Shown in pieces: positions 33,749 through 44,962 of a stretch of 64,000 nucleotides of DNA (the first letter of the stretch is position 1; each line of letters opens with the position of its first letter). This DNA comes from Pyropia yezoensis (taxonomy: Eukaryota; Rhodophyta; Bangiophyceae; Bangiales; Bangiaceae). The translations under genes and the position numbers were made by a program. The notes beneath the pieces are model-generated. The model did not search any database. It was not told where the DNA came from and saw only the letters and a list, made by a program, of their open reading frames with translations. Location of the stretch: contig CM020618.1 of assembly GCA_009829735.1 (NCBI GenBank), positions 707,196-771,195 on the forward strand. Reading direction: 5' to 3'.

Positions 33749-36700
33749 GGTCAAACCCTACGACCGCTTGGCCGTCTTCCCGTCGCCATCTATGTCAACA
33801 ATGAACCAATGCTTTTTCCCTTTCTAGTAGTCAAGACCTTATCAGTCCCCCTCATCCTAGGCTGGGACTTCCAGAAGCAGCATGTCAAGAGCATCCTACC
33901 CGGAGAAGGAAAGGTGCAGTTCAACCATGGGTTTGTGTCACCAGTGCTGGAGCACCTGGACACCAAGGTTCGTGTGGCCAAGAACCAGAAGGAACGCATC
34001 CCACCCTCTACCTTGACCCTCATCAAACCGGTGCTCCTACCTCCTCGCTCGGAGACCAAGGTTCAAGTCACGACCCGGACTGCAGGTCAATGCCTGATCT
34101 ACGGACGCAAGGAATTTCTGGCGAAACACCGATTATACCTAGCCCACGGACACCACAAGAAGGTGGAGAGGCACACCCCGTTCTCGGTGCTGATCGTCAA
34201 CGTGAGCCGGAAGCCAATAACCCTCGCCAAGGGCACTCGAGTTGGTACAGCAGAGCCTTACCGGGGGTCCGCCCGCGCTATGAGCAAGGAAGACCTCTTC
34301 AACCTGCAACAAGAGCTGGCATCCAACTTGACGGCCTTAGACGTATCTCCGGAACAAGAGCAGGCTGGCCGTACTACTCCGAAGCCCGAACAAGCACCGC
34401 CCGGGATGCCGAAGGTCAACCAAGAAAACGTCCCTCCCGACTTGAAGGAGGCACTGGAGAAGCTTCTCCAGGAATATCGGCACCTGTGGTCCGGAGAGCT
34501 GGGCAAGATGGACGCCACCCTACACCGGATTCAACTCAAGCCAGATGCCAAACCAGTGCACATGCAACCATACCGGGCTGGACCTCATCGCCGGGATGAG
34601 ATTGAGAAGCAGGTTAACAAGATGCTCAAGATGGATGTTATCGAGCCGTCTGATGGCGAGTGGGCTTTCCCGGTGGTAGTCGTCCCGAAACCTGGCGGTC
34701 ACTTCCGTTTCTGCGTTGACTACAGACGCCTGAACGAGATGACAGTCAAGGATGTATACCCGATACCCCGGATGGATGATTGCCTCGACTTTCTTGGTGA
34801 TGCCACCCTCTTCTCGACGCTGGATTGTAATGCCGGTTACTGGCAGATCCCTCTGGCTGACGAGGACAAGGACAAGACTACCTTCACGTGCCACATGGGA
34901 CTGTTCCGGTGCAAGCGTCTCCCTTTCGGTCTCACTAATGCTCCGGCAACCTTCCAGAGAGCCATCGACATCATCCTGTCGGGGCTAAGGTGGAGAACAT
35001 GTTTGGTCTACCTGGACGACATCATTGTTTTCTCCAAGACCCCAGCGGAAACACCTGGAGCACCTTCGAGAGGTCCTGGCCCTCCTGTCCAAGGCTGGAG
35101 TTACCCTCAAGGCCGAGAAGTGCCACCTGTTTGAGACTGAGGTGGAGTACCTGGGGCACGTGCTGAGTCCCGGGGGAGCTCCGAGTCAACGAGAAGAACT
35201 CAAGGCCCTCCGGCATGCCACGGCCAACCTAAAACCCAGACGGAACTCAAGAGCTTCCTGGGTATGTGGCAACGTCTACCGCCGGTTCGTACGGGACTAC
35301 GCTCTGATTGCCCGGCCTTGACCAAGCTTACTAGCAAGAAAGCTTCCAGCACAAACTCCCGGTGTTCGACGAGAAGCAGACAGCAGCCTTCGAAGAGCTC
35401 AAGAAGCGCCTGACCACCACCTCCAGTACTGGCGTTACCCAAGCGGGAGGGTCAGGTTGTTCTGGAGACTGACGCCTGTGGCGTCCAGGTGGGGTGCTCA
35501 CTACTCCAGCAACAACCTGATGGGCACTTCCTCCCGATAGGCTACTTACAGTCGCGTCTTGACTCCAGCCGAGAAGAACTATTCCACGACCGAGCGCGAG
35601 TGCTTGGCGGTCGTCTGGGCTTGCTTCCTGTTACGTCCATATCTTGAAGGACAAGAGTTCCTCATCCGGACGGGACCACGCCAGTCTAAGGTGGCTGCTA
35701 TGCATGGACAGCAGTCAAGGAAGGGTCGCCCGGTGGCGCCTACGCCTTTCGGAGTTCAAGTACAAGGTGTGCACCAGAGCAGGGAGGGAGCACCACTGCG
35801 CCGACACCATGTCCAGGCTGGAGACTCCTGCAGCCGATACCGGTCCTATCCCGGAGGAAATACCTTGCTTCATCCTCCCGAATGTCGGACGTGGCTGGCA
35901 CGCTCCCCTGTACGAGACACCTGACGCTCATCAACCGGTAACCATTCACCGGATGCTGGAGGCACAATTGACGGACCCTCAATGCTTGGAGCTTCGCCAC
36001 CAAATGGACCTGAACCGGAACAGTCGCTTCTCCGAGTCTACAGACGGACTCCTGGTACGGGTGTCACCCTTCGATGGGGCAACTCAAGTCTACGTACCCC
36101 GGAGTCTACGGACTGACATCCTACGCCTGGAGCACTTGTCTCCCCAGGCCGGGCATCCTGGTATCAATCGGATGTATGCTTCCATGAGACGACATTATTA
36201 CTGGGAAACCATGGCCAGTGACGTCCATAAGTGCCTGGAGGCTTGTATTTCTTGTGCAAGGAACCGGTTGTCCCAGAGGAAGAAGACTTCTAAGCTACGC
36301 CTATTCCCTGCGGCGGAGCCCTTTGCAAGCTTAAGCATGGACATCCTGGGGCCCCTACCTGAGACCTCCAGTGGCAACATATACCTGCTCATCATTTGTG
36401 ACCGGTTCTCCAAGTTCACTCGAGCAATCCCGTTGAGAACCATCACGGCTCTGGATGTCACGTCGGCCTTCTGCGAGTACTGGATAGCTGCCTACGGCCC
36501 TCCAGACTCCGTCTTAACCGACAACGGTCCCCAGTTTGCATCCCTGTTCTTCCAAGGAGTCTGTGACCTGATGGGCATCAAGAACTTGTACACCACGACG
36601 TACCACCCTCAAACGAACGGTCAGGTGGAACGATTCAACCGGACCCTAGTGGACATGCTACGGCACTACGTGGAGGAGCACCAAGAAGACTGGGACGAGC

Positions 36701-37509
36701 TCCTGGCTGTCCTCACTCTAGCCTACAACTCCCGAGTTCACCGGACAACGGGAGTCGCTCCACTCGACTTTGTCACCCCAAGGCGGCTGACCAACTTCTC
36801 CCTGGAAAGAATACCGGATGGTCTCCAGCCTGCACTGAAGTCAGGTCCCAAGGCAAAGGATGAGTTCCTGGAACAACTAAAGCTCCTGCTCCCAAGAGTC
36901 AAGGAGTCAATCTCAAAGACCCAGGAGCGATACAAGCGGGACTATGACAAGGGTGTCCGGGAAAAGAACAAGGAACTGGGTGGTGGCGACTGGGTTTTTG
37001 TGGACAACCATAGCAAGACCCGGGGGAAGCTGGACTCTAAGACGGATGGACCTTATGAGATTCTCAATACGGATGGCTGGACCTTCCTTCTAGACGTGGA
37101 TGGCTCTCCGTACCGGGTGAGCAGCGACCATGTCACCCGAGCTCCACCGCCAAGCCAACGGGACTTGACCCGGCGTAAGCGGACTGCGATACCCTGGCTA
37201 TCCCAAGAAGAAGGTCGGGAATTTGTCTACGTCAAGTTTGTCGACCATGCCTGGAGAGATGGACGCCTGTACCTGCGAGTACGCTGGTTCGGCTTTAACC
37301 CAGCAGATGATACATGGGAACCCTCAAACCGGCTACCCATCGCGGACGTCTGTGCCTACACGCGACGGAACGGGATTGAGGGCACTCCCGTGGCCAGAGC
37401 CGGCAAGATTCTGGAGTCGGACACGGAGGAGGACCAAGAGGACGGGGCCAACCAAGACCCTGGGGACGAGACGAGCTCACCCGCAACGGATGCGGAACAA
37501 GAGGATTGA
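33749..37509 (+). pseudogene. pol of family A (copy A2)
   Basis: Protease tail and a long linker (33749-34600). RT has [15 protein letters not shown] near 34708-34755 and [11 protein letters not shown] near 35008-35040. RNase H is at 35400-35650. The segment 35644-37509 is open over 621 codons. It carries the integrase (SCARNR near 36250-36270, SMDILGPLPE near 36334, LTDNGPQFAS near 36514) and the chromodomain (FVDHAWRDGRLYLRVRWFGF, about 37237-37296). The pol end faces the antisense ORF tail-to-tail with about 145 bp between. Broken in several places upstream of the integrase. Confidence 0.92.
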
Positions 37510-37654
37510 GAAGAAGGGAACGGGTATATCAAGGAGAACACGCAATGCAAGCATGGAACAATCAAGGAAACCAAGCACCCGCTCGAGCAACCCTTCTCTC
37601 CGCCTCTTCCCTCCTCGCTTCTCCCAAGACCCTCACCCTCCTTGCCTCCAACTA

Positions 37655-39772
37655 CTACTCTCGGCGCGGACGCTGAGCCGCGGGAGTGTCCTCCGGCGCT
37701 ACCTCCGCGGTACGACGGGAACCGGAGGAAGACGGGATGACGTAGTGCGGTGGACGCGGCGCATCCCGGTATGACGCCATCGGAGTAGTACCAGTAGTTG
37801 CCGGTGGCTCCCGCTCATCCAGATATGTCCGTCGGCGCCGCTGGAAGCCCGTGAAGGTCTCTGACCACTGCTGGGCCAGGCCATGCCGCGTCAAAGTCGC
37901 CAGAAGTTCGCCAACCACCGGGTTGTTCGACATCTGGCCGCTGTCCGCGCAAGCAAACACCCGGTCGACCACGTCGTTCAAGACGCTGGCGTAAGTACCC
38001 AGCACCAGAGAGGACCCGACGCCTTCAACCTGCACCGGAAGACGACCCAGCTGGTCTTCAATCATGCCGACGTCGTACTGGTCGCATGTTGGACCACCTT
38101 GGTTCAGGTACCAGTCAGGCACCCGGAAGCGGGTGAGGCGCAGAGTCGGCGCCGGAATCTCGAACCGGCCCGAGGATGACACTACCGGACGGTCCACAAC
38201 GGCCCCCGAGACCGGAGTACCCAACTCCAGCGGAGGCACAGCGCCGCCGGCGTTGGAAGAAGGCGTCCGGGGTAGAGCGGCCGGAGTAATCGGCGACCGC
38301 ACGGCCACTCCCAGACTCGCCGCAGACAAGCGCGGTGCCGGAGGAGCTTGAAGTACTGGCACAGCCGGAACAGGGCGCGGACGTGCCGGTGACGGTTCAG
38401 GCGAGGCGACCGGGGCGACAGGGGCAACCGGAGGAAGTGGAGCCGCCGCAGACGCCCGACCGACCGCCGCGGCCCATCCCGACTCCTGCACCGGCGGTCC
38501 AACTGGCAGAAGATCAAGGGCGGCCGGAGCAGGAAAGCTACCTAGCTGCGGCCACGCCGGAAGCGGCGTCGCCAGCTGCACCTTGGCCGGAGAAGACTGG
38601 TAGACCACCTGCGCCCAACCGAAGCCATCCCGACGCGGGCGGTTCTGGTCGGCAATCGCGTTCAAGAAGTTCCGGTCATGCACCGGCACCAGACGCCGGA
38701 AGTCGATCATCGCCTGGAAGAGCTCCTTGTACTCCTCGTCCTGGCTGCACAGGAAGTCGACGGTCAACTTGTCGACAATCCAGACCATCAGGAGGTCAGG
38801 GAGAAACCAAAGCCGGTTGGACACCAAGACCTCATGAAGCCAGTGGTTGGCCGCCAAGACTGTCATCTCGGACGTGTACATCATGTACGGGATTGAGTGG
38901 AAGAAGCCCTTGATCGACGCCTGAGTCAAGGCGTCCAAGAAGTACCAGGTGCAAGGGATGCTGGAAGGAGCAAACCCGACCGGGATCTCGACTTCCTGCT
39001 GCTGCGGGATGACCTTGGGGTAGTACGCCGCCCGGTTAGCCTTGTCCAGCTTCCAGAACTCCTGGTGGTTGCAGCTCACGAGGAAGTCACGCTGACGCCC
39101 GCGTCGCTCACCCTGCTCCCGTGCCGGCGACAACTTGGAGTATTTCCGGGTCAAGAAAGGCGGCTCCAGAGCGACCATGCTCGGACGGGGGTCGCAGTTC
39201 AAGCTTCCCGACCCCTTGAGCGCCTCGTCCCAGACCTTGAGCGCCCGGTGGACGTACCCTTCCTCCTCCGGCCACCGGAGAACGGACGCGGACACGCGAC
39301 GCTCGGTCAGGGGTAGATCCAGTACCAGCGCGAAGGGGAGATCCTCCAGACGAGCAGCCCAAGAGGAACCCGAGAAGCTCTGGGAGCGGTCTTGTGCCAG
39401 GCGCATCTGGTCCGCCGTATGAAGACGTGCCTTGTCCATCTCGGTCAAGACCCCGCGCTGGAGTTCCTTGCGCCAGAGGTCCATGCAATCCTGCTGGCAC
39501 TGGGCCGCGCCGGCGTTGCCGACCACCGTGGAGTAACGCCGGGCCGCCAGAGGGTCCTGCCCAAGGAGCATCTCCGGGAGACCCTCCGGGGGGGCCTCGA
39601 CCGGGTGCATCGCGGAAGCCGGGGGAACTCGATCCGTCCCCGCCGTGGCGACCGGCGCCGGCACCGACATCCGAGGAACCGGAGGCAGGAGAGGGGCACG
39701 ACGACCCGAGTTCTCCTCCGCAACACTCGCCGCCGGAACCACGGGCCCAGCTTGGATCTCGGAACTGGACAT
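37655..39772 (-). CDS. antisense ORF between pol and 3' LTR (family A, copy A2), open
   Basis: About 705 codons are open on the strand opposite to pol. I place the start at ATG 39770-39772 (MSSSEIQAGP), conserved in A1. The frame stays open further upstream to 40099, inside the LTR, so an LTR-embedded start is also possible. The product has a Pro-rich N-terminus and a helical core with YYPKV, VEIPVGF, YMMYTSEMTVLAANHWLHEV and LLMVWIVDKL (about 38720-39040). A Pro/Ala/Val-rich linker and a C-terminal block with RFRVPDWYLNQGG and TFTGFQRRRR follow. No signal peptide or membrane segment is evident. Function unknown. Related to the antisense ORF of family B. Long open frames opposite GC-rich coding DNA can be shadows, but no sense-strand gene lies here. 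Confidence 0.72.
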   Translation of the reverse strand: MSSSEIQAGPVVPAASVAEENSGRRAPLLPPVPRMSVPAPVATAGTDRVPPASAMHPVEAPPEGLPEMLLGQDPLAARRYSTVVGNAGAAQCQQDCMDLWRKELQRGVLTEMDKARLHTADQMRLAQDRSQSFSGSSWAARLEDLPFALVLDLPLTERRVSASVLRWPEEEGYVHRALKVWDEALKGSGSLNCDPRPSMVALEPPFLTRKYSKLSPAREQGERRGRQRDFLVSCNHQEFWKLDKANRAAYYPKVIPQQQEVEIPVGFAPSSIPCTWYFLDALTQASIKGFFHSIPYMMYTSEMTVLAANHWLHEVLVSNRLWFLPDLLMVWIVDKLTVDFLCSQDEEYKELFQAMIDFRRLVPVHDRNFLNAIADQNRPRRDGFGWAQVVYQSSPAKVQLATPLPAWPQLGSFPAPAALDLLPVGPPVQESGWAAAVGRASAAAPLPPVAPVAPVASPEPSPARPRPVPAVPVLQAPPAPRLSAASLGVAVRSPITPAALPRTPSSNAGGAVPPLELGTPVSGAVVDRPVVSSSGRFEIPAPTLRLTRFRVPDWYLNQGGPTCDQYDVGMIEDQLGRLPVQVEGVGSSLVLGTYASVLNDVVDRVFACADSGQMSNNPVVGELLATLTRHGLAQQWSETFTGFQRRRRTYLDEREPPATTGTTPMASYRDAPRPPHYVIPSSSGSRRTAEVAPEDTPAAQRPRRE

Positions 39773-39956
39773 ACCGTCCAGACTCCGGGGAACGAGAGGG
39801 CCAAGGTGAAGGAGCGGAGGGGGGGGGCAGAATCGGGGCAGGTGATCGTGACCGGGGTGAAGACGCTCGACCTCGGCACCGGTGTGGACGTGCTCGAGGC
39901 TGTGCACGGTGGCACCTGGTTCGGCCCGAGGACGTGCCGGACTAGGGAGGGAGCTA

Positions 39957-40529
39957 TGTAGCATCCCTGGCCCCGACTTGGCGCCGACCCGGGACTGCAA
40001 CCAGAGGGCACCAGGTGCCAGAACACGCCCGCCGTGTGGCGATGGTTGGCGGCCGTGGCCCGTGCCCGGCACTGGGATGCGGTGGACTACGCTATCCACA
40101 CGCGAGAGAGGGATTTCTGATGTGTTTTTGCATATTTGTGAGGGACTTGATTTGAGAGAATTTGAGTGTGAGATTAGTGAGTGGGAATAGAATTAGTAGT
40201 GATAGTGGCCCCCGACCTGACGAGGTTAGACTCGGGTCGGGGCCACTCGGGGTTATGGGGGGGGCTACCGGGCCAACGTGCCGGGGTTCCCCCAGATGCA
40301 CGTTAAGAGGGACAGCGAGGCGCCCTCGGCCCGCGCCCTCAGGGAAAAAGACAACTGCGCGTTTGCTTTCCTCTTCCCCGTGTGCACTACCGTGCGTATC
40401 TGTTTGCCCTGCGAGCAGGCACGTGAGGCAACAGGCATACCATTCTCGTAGTTCCCCTTTCTGCGTTACCTGTCCCTTTCCCCCGAGGGATATTGACACG
40501 TGTCTGAGAGGATCGAGTTTTATACCACA
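39957..40529 (+). repeat. 3' LTR of A2 (573 bp)
   Basis: TGTAGCATCC...TATACCACA, preceded by a GGGAGGGAG purine run at about 39945-39953. Followed by CGTAG of the A3 RT region. Confidence 0.92.
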
Positions 40530-42397
40530 CGTAGTCCCGTACGAACCGGCGGTAGACGTTGCACATACCCAGGAAGCTCTTGAGTTCCGTCTGGGTTTTA
40601 GGTTGCCGTGCATGCCGGAGGGCCTTGATGTTCTTCTCATTGACTCGGAGCTCCCCCGGACTCAGCACGTGCCCCAGGTACTCCACCTCAGTCTCAAACA
40701 GGTGGCACTTCTCGGCCTTGAGGGTAACTCCAGCCTTGGACAGGAGGGCCAGGACTTCTCGAAGGTGCTCCAGGTGTTCCGCTGGGGTCTTGGAGAAAAA
40801 CGATGATGTCGTCCAGGTAGACCAAACATGTTCTCCACCTTAGCCCCGACAGGATGATGTCGATGGCTCTCTGGAAGGTTGCCGGAGCATTAGTGAGACC
40901 AAAAGGGAGACGCTTGCACCGGAATAGTCCCATGTGGCACGTGAAGGTAGTCTTGTCCTTGTCCTCATCAGCCAAAGGGATCTGCCAGTAACCGGCATTA
41001 CAATCCAGCGTCGAGAAGAGGGTGGCATCACCAAGAAAGTCGAGGCAATCATCCATCCGGGGTATCGGGTATACATCCTTGACTGTCATCTCGTTCAGGC
41101 GTCTGTAGTCAACGCAGAAACGGAAGTGACCGCCAGGTTTCGGGACGACTACCACCGGGAAAGCCCACTCGCCATCAGACGGCTCGATAACATCCATCTT
41201 GAGCATCTTGTTAACCTGCTTCTCAATCTCATCCCGGCGATGAGATCCAGCCCGGTATGGTTGCATGTGCACTGGTTTGGCATCTGGCTTGAGTTGAATC
41301 CGGTGTAGGGTGGCGTCCATCTTGCCCAGCTCTCCGGACCACAGGTGCCGATATTCCTGGAGAAGCTTCTCCAGTGCCTCCTTCAAGTCGGGAGGGACGT
41401 TTTCTTGGTTGACCTTCGGCATCCCGGGCGGTGCTTGTTCGGGCTTCGGAGTAGTACGGCCAGCCTGCTCTTGTTCCGGAGATACGTCTAAGGCCGTCAA
41501 GTTGGATGCCAGCTCTTGTTGCAGGTTGAAGAGGTCTTCCTTGCTCATGGCGCGGGCGGACCCCCGGTAAGGCTCTGCTGTACCAACTCGAGTGCCCTTG
41601 GCGAGGGTTATTGGCTTCCGGCTCACGTTGACGATCAGCACCGAGAACGGGGTGTGCCTCTCCACCTTCTTGTGATGTCCGTGGGCTAGGTATAATCGGT
41701 GTTTCGCCAGAAATTCCTTGCGTCCGTAGATCAGGCATTGACCTGCAGTCCGGGTCGTGACTTGAACCTTGGTCTCCGAGCGAGGAGGTAGGAGCACCGG
41801 TTTGATGAGGGTCAAGGTAGAGGGTGGGATGCGTTCCTTCTGGTTCTTGGCCACACGAACCTTGGTGTCCAGGTGCTCCAGCACTGGTGACACAACCCCA
41901 TGGTTGAACTGCACCTTTCCTTCTCCGGGTAGGATGCTCTTGACATGCTGCTTCTGGAAGTCCCAGCCTAGGATGAGGGGGACTGATAAGGTCTTGACTA
42001 CTAGAAAGGGAAAAAGCATTGGTTCATTGTTGACATAGATGGCGACGGGAAGACGGCCAAGCGGTCGTAGGGTTTGACCTGATGCGTCTACAATATGGGT
42101 TCTGGTAGGCGCTCTCCAGGCATGTCGACGCCAGCCCGGAGGTAACAGGTTCTCAGTGATGACGCTTGGTCCGGCTCCCGTGTCGACCACCGGCGTAACA
42201 GCTTGGGGGAGGCTATCCCCCACACGCATACGAGCATTAATCTTGAGGTTTTCCTTACGCAGGACGAGCAAGGTCCCCTTGAACAAACAGGGTGTCCAGG
42301 CGGCTACCCGGTTGAGCAGGTAACTGCCGTCCTTTCTCCCGGCACGCAAGGGGAGAACAGGTAGAAGTACCCTGCCGTTGGAGATTCGGGAAGACAC
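40530..42397 (-). pseudogene. pol PR-RT of family A (copy A3), cut in RT
   Basis: Protease VVDTGAGPSVITENLLPPGW near 42130-42190. [17 protein letters not shown] near 41080-41125 and YLDDIIVF near 40797-40822. It is open for 567 codons from 42397 to 40694, the best-preserved family A protease-RT in the window. The A2 LTR ends it at 40530. Confidence 0.9.
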
Positions 42398-42399
42398 TT

Positions 42400-44040
42400 G
42401 GGGAGAGTGCCTGCCCTACTCGTTTCCCGGGCCCGAGGAGTCCTTGCAGGTTTCGGTCTCCAGGTCAAAGTCCGTAGGAGCTTCCCTTGTCAGAGCCTCC
42501 GTGATGCTCTGTAAGGTTGCCACTCGGATGGCATGTACCTGTGCCTTGTCCATCTTGGAGGGTGCCCCGCCGGTCAGCCCAGTTGACCGCCTTTGCAAAC
42601 ATTAGTCCTTGACGCTTGAGTTTCTCCTGGAGATCCTTGGGAATGGTCGGGCACTGGTAGGACATATGATCCTCCTTCTGGCAGAGCCAGCAAGACCGGA
42701 ATCGCTGGTTCCTGATCTGCTTGGGGGCGACCAGGGAAGGTTGCTCCTTAGAAACGAAGCCGCCCCACTTGTCCCTTGACTCCATGGGTGAGGCCTCGCC
42801 AACTGCGAGTACCGGTACAGGGTTATCACCTCCCTTATACTTGTCGGGTCCGGGACGAACTCGCGACAACGGCTTGGGAGTTGATACCATAGGAGCCTGG
42901 AGGGCCTTGGCTTGCCGGTGCTTGCCCTGGGTGTAGGCCATCAACTGCTGGAAGGTATGTTCTTGATGTTCCTGGTTGTAGTTCTCCGCATCCACTTGAA
43001 GATATTCAGGAAGCCCCTCCGAGAAGATCATCTTGAGCCTGTCCTCAGGGTAAACGTTGCCACAAGCATCGCTCATCTCCCGGACACGACGGGCGAACGC
43101 CTCTGGAGTCTCTTGTCTCTCCATGGTTGCCCGGTTCAGCCTACCGACTGCCTTACGCAGGGAGTCCGCGTCTGCGTAGTTGGACAGGAGCCAGTTGACC
43201 GCCTCCGGATAACTCGCGACGGTACGTCCAACAATGTGCCCGGCAGAGTCTGGTAGAACCTGTGCAAACCGCTGTTCCGCTTCTCCGGTCATGAAGTTAA
43301 TCAGGAGATAGAGAGCCTTGCCCTCGGACACATCGTTGTCATTGCATGCCTTGACAAACCGGCGCAGGAAGGCAAAGATAAGCGCCGGTCTCTTCCCGGA
43401 AAACTTAGGATGTCCCCCCAAAACTCGGCTGCATTCGCCGGCTCAGGGATGCCATCTTCTTGGCCATCTTCCGGGTGTAACCTTGGTCTTGGTTCTCCAG
43501 CCGGTAGTTACCCCAATACGTGACCTTGTTCAGGTGGCATCTCCCACTTGGTGGGCAGGGAAGTCGAACTCGACTAGCCTGCGCCGGGTAGGACCGGGAG
43601 ATGCATCCCAGTCATATCCCTCCTCAGAGCTGGAGGAACTGGTCTCGCTGGTGCTAGAGCGACGGGCGACGACGCCGACGCCTACGGCTGCTCCGGTTAC
43701 CGGTCTTGGAGCTCCCCGCCCCATAGGACGCAAGGGGAGGAAAAGCTTGGCCGGTCCCAGGAGTCGAAGTCTCAGGAAGACCCGTAGAACCAGTCATAGC
43801 GGTGCCTCTGGCACTGCCAGTGCCCACAGGAAGAGGTGTATACACCCAGCTGCCATGTGTGGGTCCAGGAGTAAACACACCAGGGGCTATCCCTGGAGGT
43901 TGAAGAGTAGAACCGACAGGAGGGAGACGTCTGCTGCGAGCGGACTCGAACGCCGTTGACCCCGGGGTGGCTCCCACAGGAGGAAACAGCCGGAGGAACG
44001 GGAGCAGGCGGTACTTGGCCGCCTGTAGACTCCAGTCCAC
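42400..44040 (-). pseudogene. gag of family A (copy A3)
   Basis: The N-terminal part (43530-44040) is Pro/Ser/Thr-rich with an Arg-rich run (SSRRRRRRR). The central gag (42465-43421) has LYLLINFMTGEAEQRFAQVL, FARRVREMSDACGNVYPED and the zinc knuckle CWLCQKEDHMSYQC near 42650-42695. It is the fullest family A gag here. The gag of E (63598-64000) shows the same FxRR...ELxxxxG...L spacing. Broken in one to three places. Confidence 0.87.
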
Positions 44041-44369
44041 TACCGGATGTCACGCCCCAGGTCTGCTTCACCCGTAGGGAGAACGCCGGGTTGGGCACCG
44101 TCCCCCGCGGTGACCAGGGATGCGTCAAGGGACGCGGGGTCTACCCCTTCGGGGCACCGTCGTGCCAGGGAGGGTAGCCATGTTGGTCTCTTGACAGCCA
44201 CAGTCCAGTTGCCTGCGTGTCCAAAGATCGCAAGACCACAAGAGAGGGGTTGGAGAGCCAGGAATGGGGTTCCCGTGAACGGGTGCAAATAATTCCCAAA
44301 CCACAGAAAAAGACAGAACAGGAACAACGCCAACCGCTGCTCCCAAATGTCTCTTCTCAAACACTCCAA

Positions 44370-44387
44370 TCCCCTGCTGCTCCACCA
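44370..44387 (-). promoter_or_regulatory. primer-binding site of A3
   Basis: TGGTGGAGCAGCAGGGGA on the minus strand, 4 nt inside the LTR end. Identical over 18 nt to the family B site, although the surrounding leader sequences differ. Confidence 0.85.
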
Positions 44388-44391
44388 AATA

Positions 44392-44962
44392 TGTGGTATA
44401 AAACTCGATCCTCTCAGACACGTGTCAATATCCCTCGGGGGAAAGGGACAGGTAACGCAGAAAGGGGAACTACGAGAATGGTATGCCTGTTGCCTCACGT
44501 GCCTGCTCGCAGAGCAAACAGATACGCACGGTAGTGCACACGGGGAAGAGGAAAGCAAACGCGCAGTTGTCTTTTTCCCTGAGGGCGCGGGCCGAGGGCG
44601 CCTCGCTGTCCCTCTTAACGTGCATCTGGGGGAACCCCGGCACGTTGGCCCGGTAGCCCCCCCATAACCCCGAGTGGCCCCGACCCGAGTCTAACCTCGT
44701 CAGTCGGGGCCCACTATCACTACTAATTCTATTCCCACTCACTAATCTCACACTCAAATTCTCTCAAATCAAGTCCCTCACAAATATGCAAAAACACATC
44801 AGAAATCCCTCTCTCGCGTGTGGATAGCGTAGTCCACCGCATCCCAGTGCCGGGCACGGGCCACGGCCGCCAACCATCGCCACACGGCGGGCGTGTTCTG
44901 GCACCTGGTGCCCTCTGGTTGCAGTCCCGGGTCGGCGCCAAGTCGGGGCCAGGGATGCTACA
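44392..44962 (-). repeat. 5' LTR of A3 (571 bp)
   Basis: TGTAGCATCC at 44962 to TATACCACA at 44392 on the minus strand. It defines the outer boundary of family A against host sequence (GGGTGCAAGG on the plus strand). Confidence 0.93.

Larger units (their letters stand above)
33749..40529 (+). mobile_element. Ty3/gypsy LTR retrotransposon A2 (family A), 5' part in gap
   Basis: Order: protease end, RT, RNase H, integrase, chromodomain (to 37509), antisense ORF (37655-39772), 3' LTR (39957-40529). Its LTR differs from that of A3 at only about 1-2 percent of positions by eye, so it is young. Broken in about five places, mostly between RT and RNase H. At 40530 it abuts the RT interior of A3, so A2 probably inserted into A3, or the two were joined by rearrangement. 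Confidence 0.92.
40530..44962 (-). mobile_element. Ty3/gypsy LTR retrotransposon A3 (family A), 5' half
   Basis: On the minus strand it has a 5' LTR (44392-44962), the shared primer-binding site, gag (about 42400-44040), and protease and RT (40530-42397). It is cut in RT at 40530 by the A2 LTR. The downstream half is not seen. The outer LTR end at 44962 lies in an exon of a host gene. Broken in about three places in the visible part. Confidence 0.92.

Noticed and set aside
44764-44962. Extension of the cut host gene into the A3 LTR as native protein
   Set aside because: The sequence past 44962 is identical to other family A LTRs, so it is element DNA and the gene is truncated.
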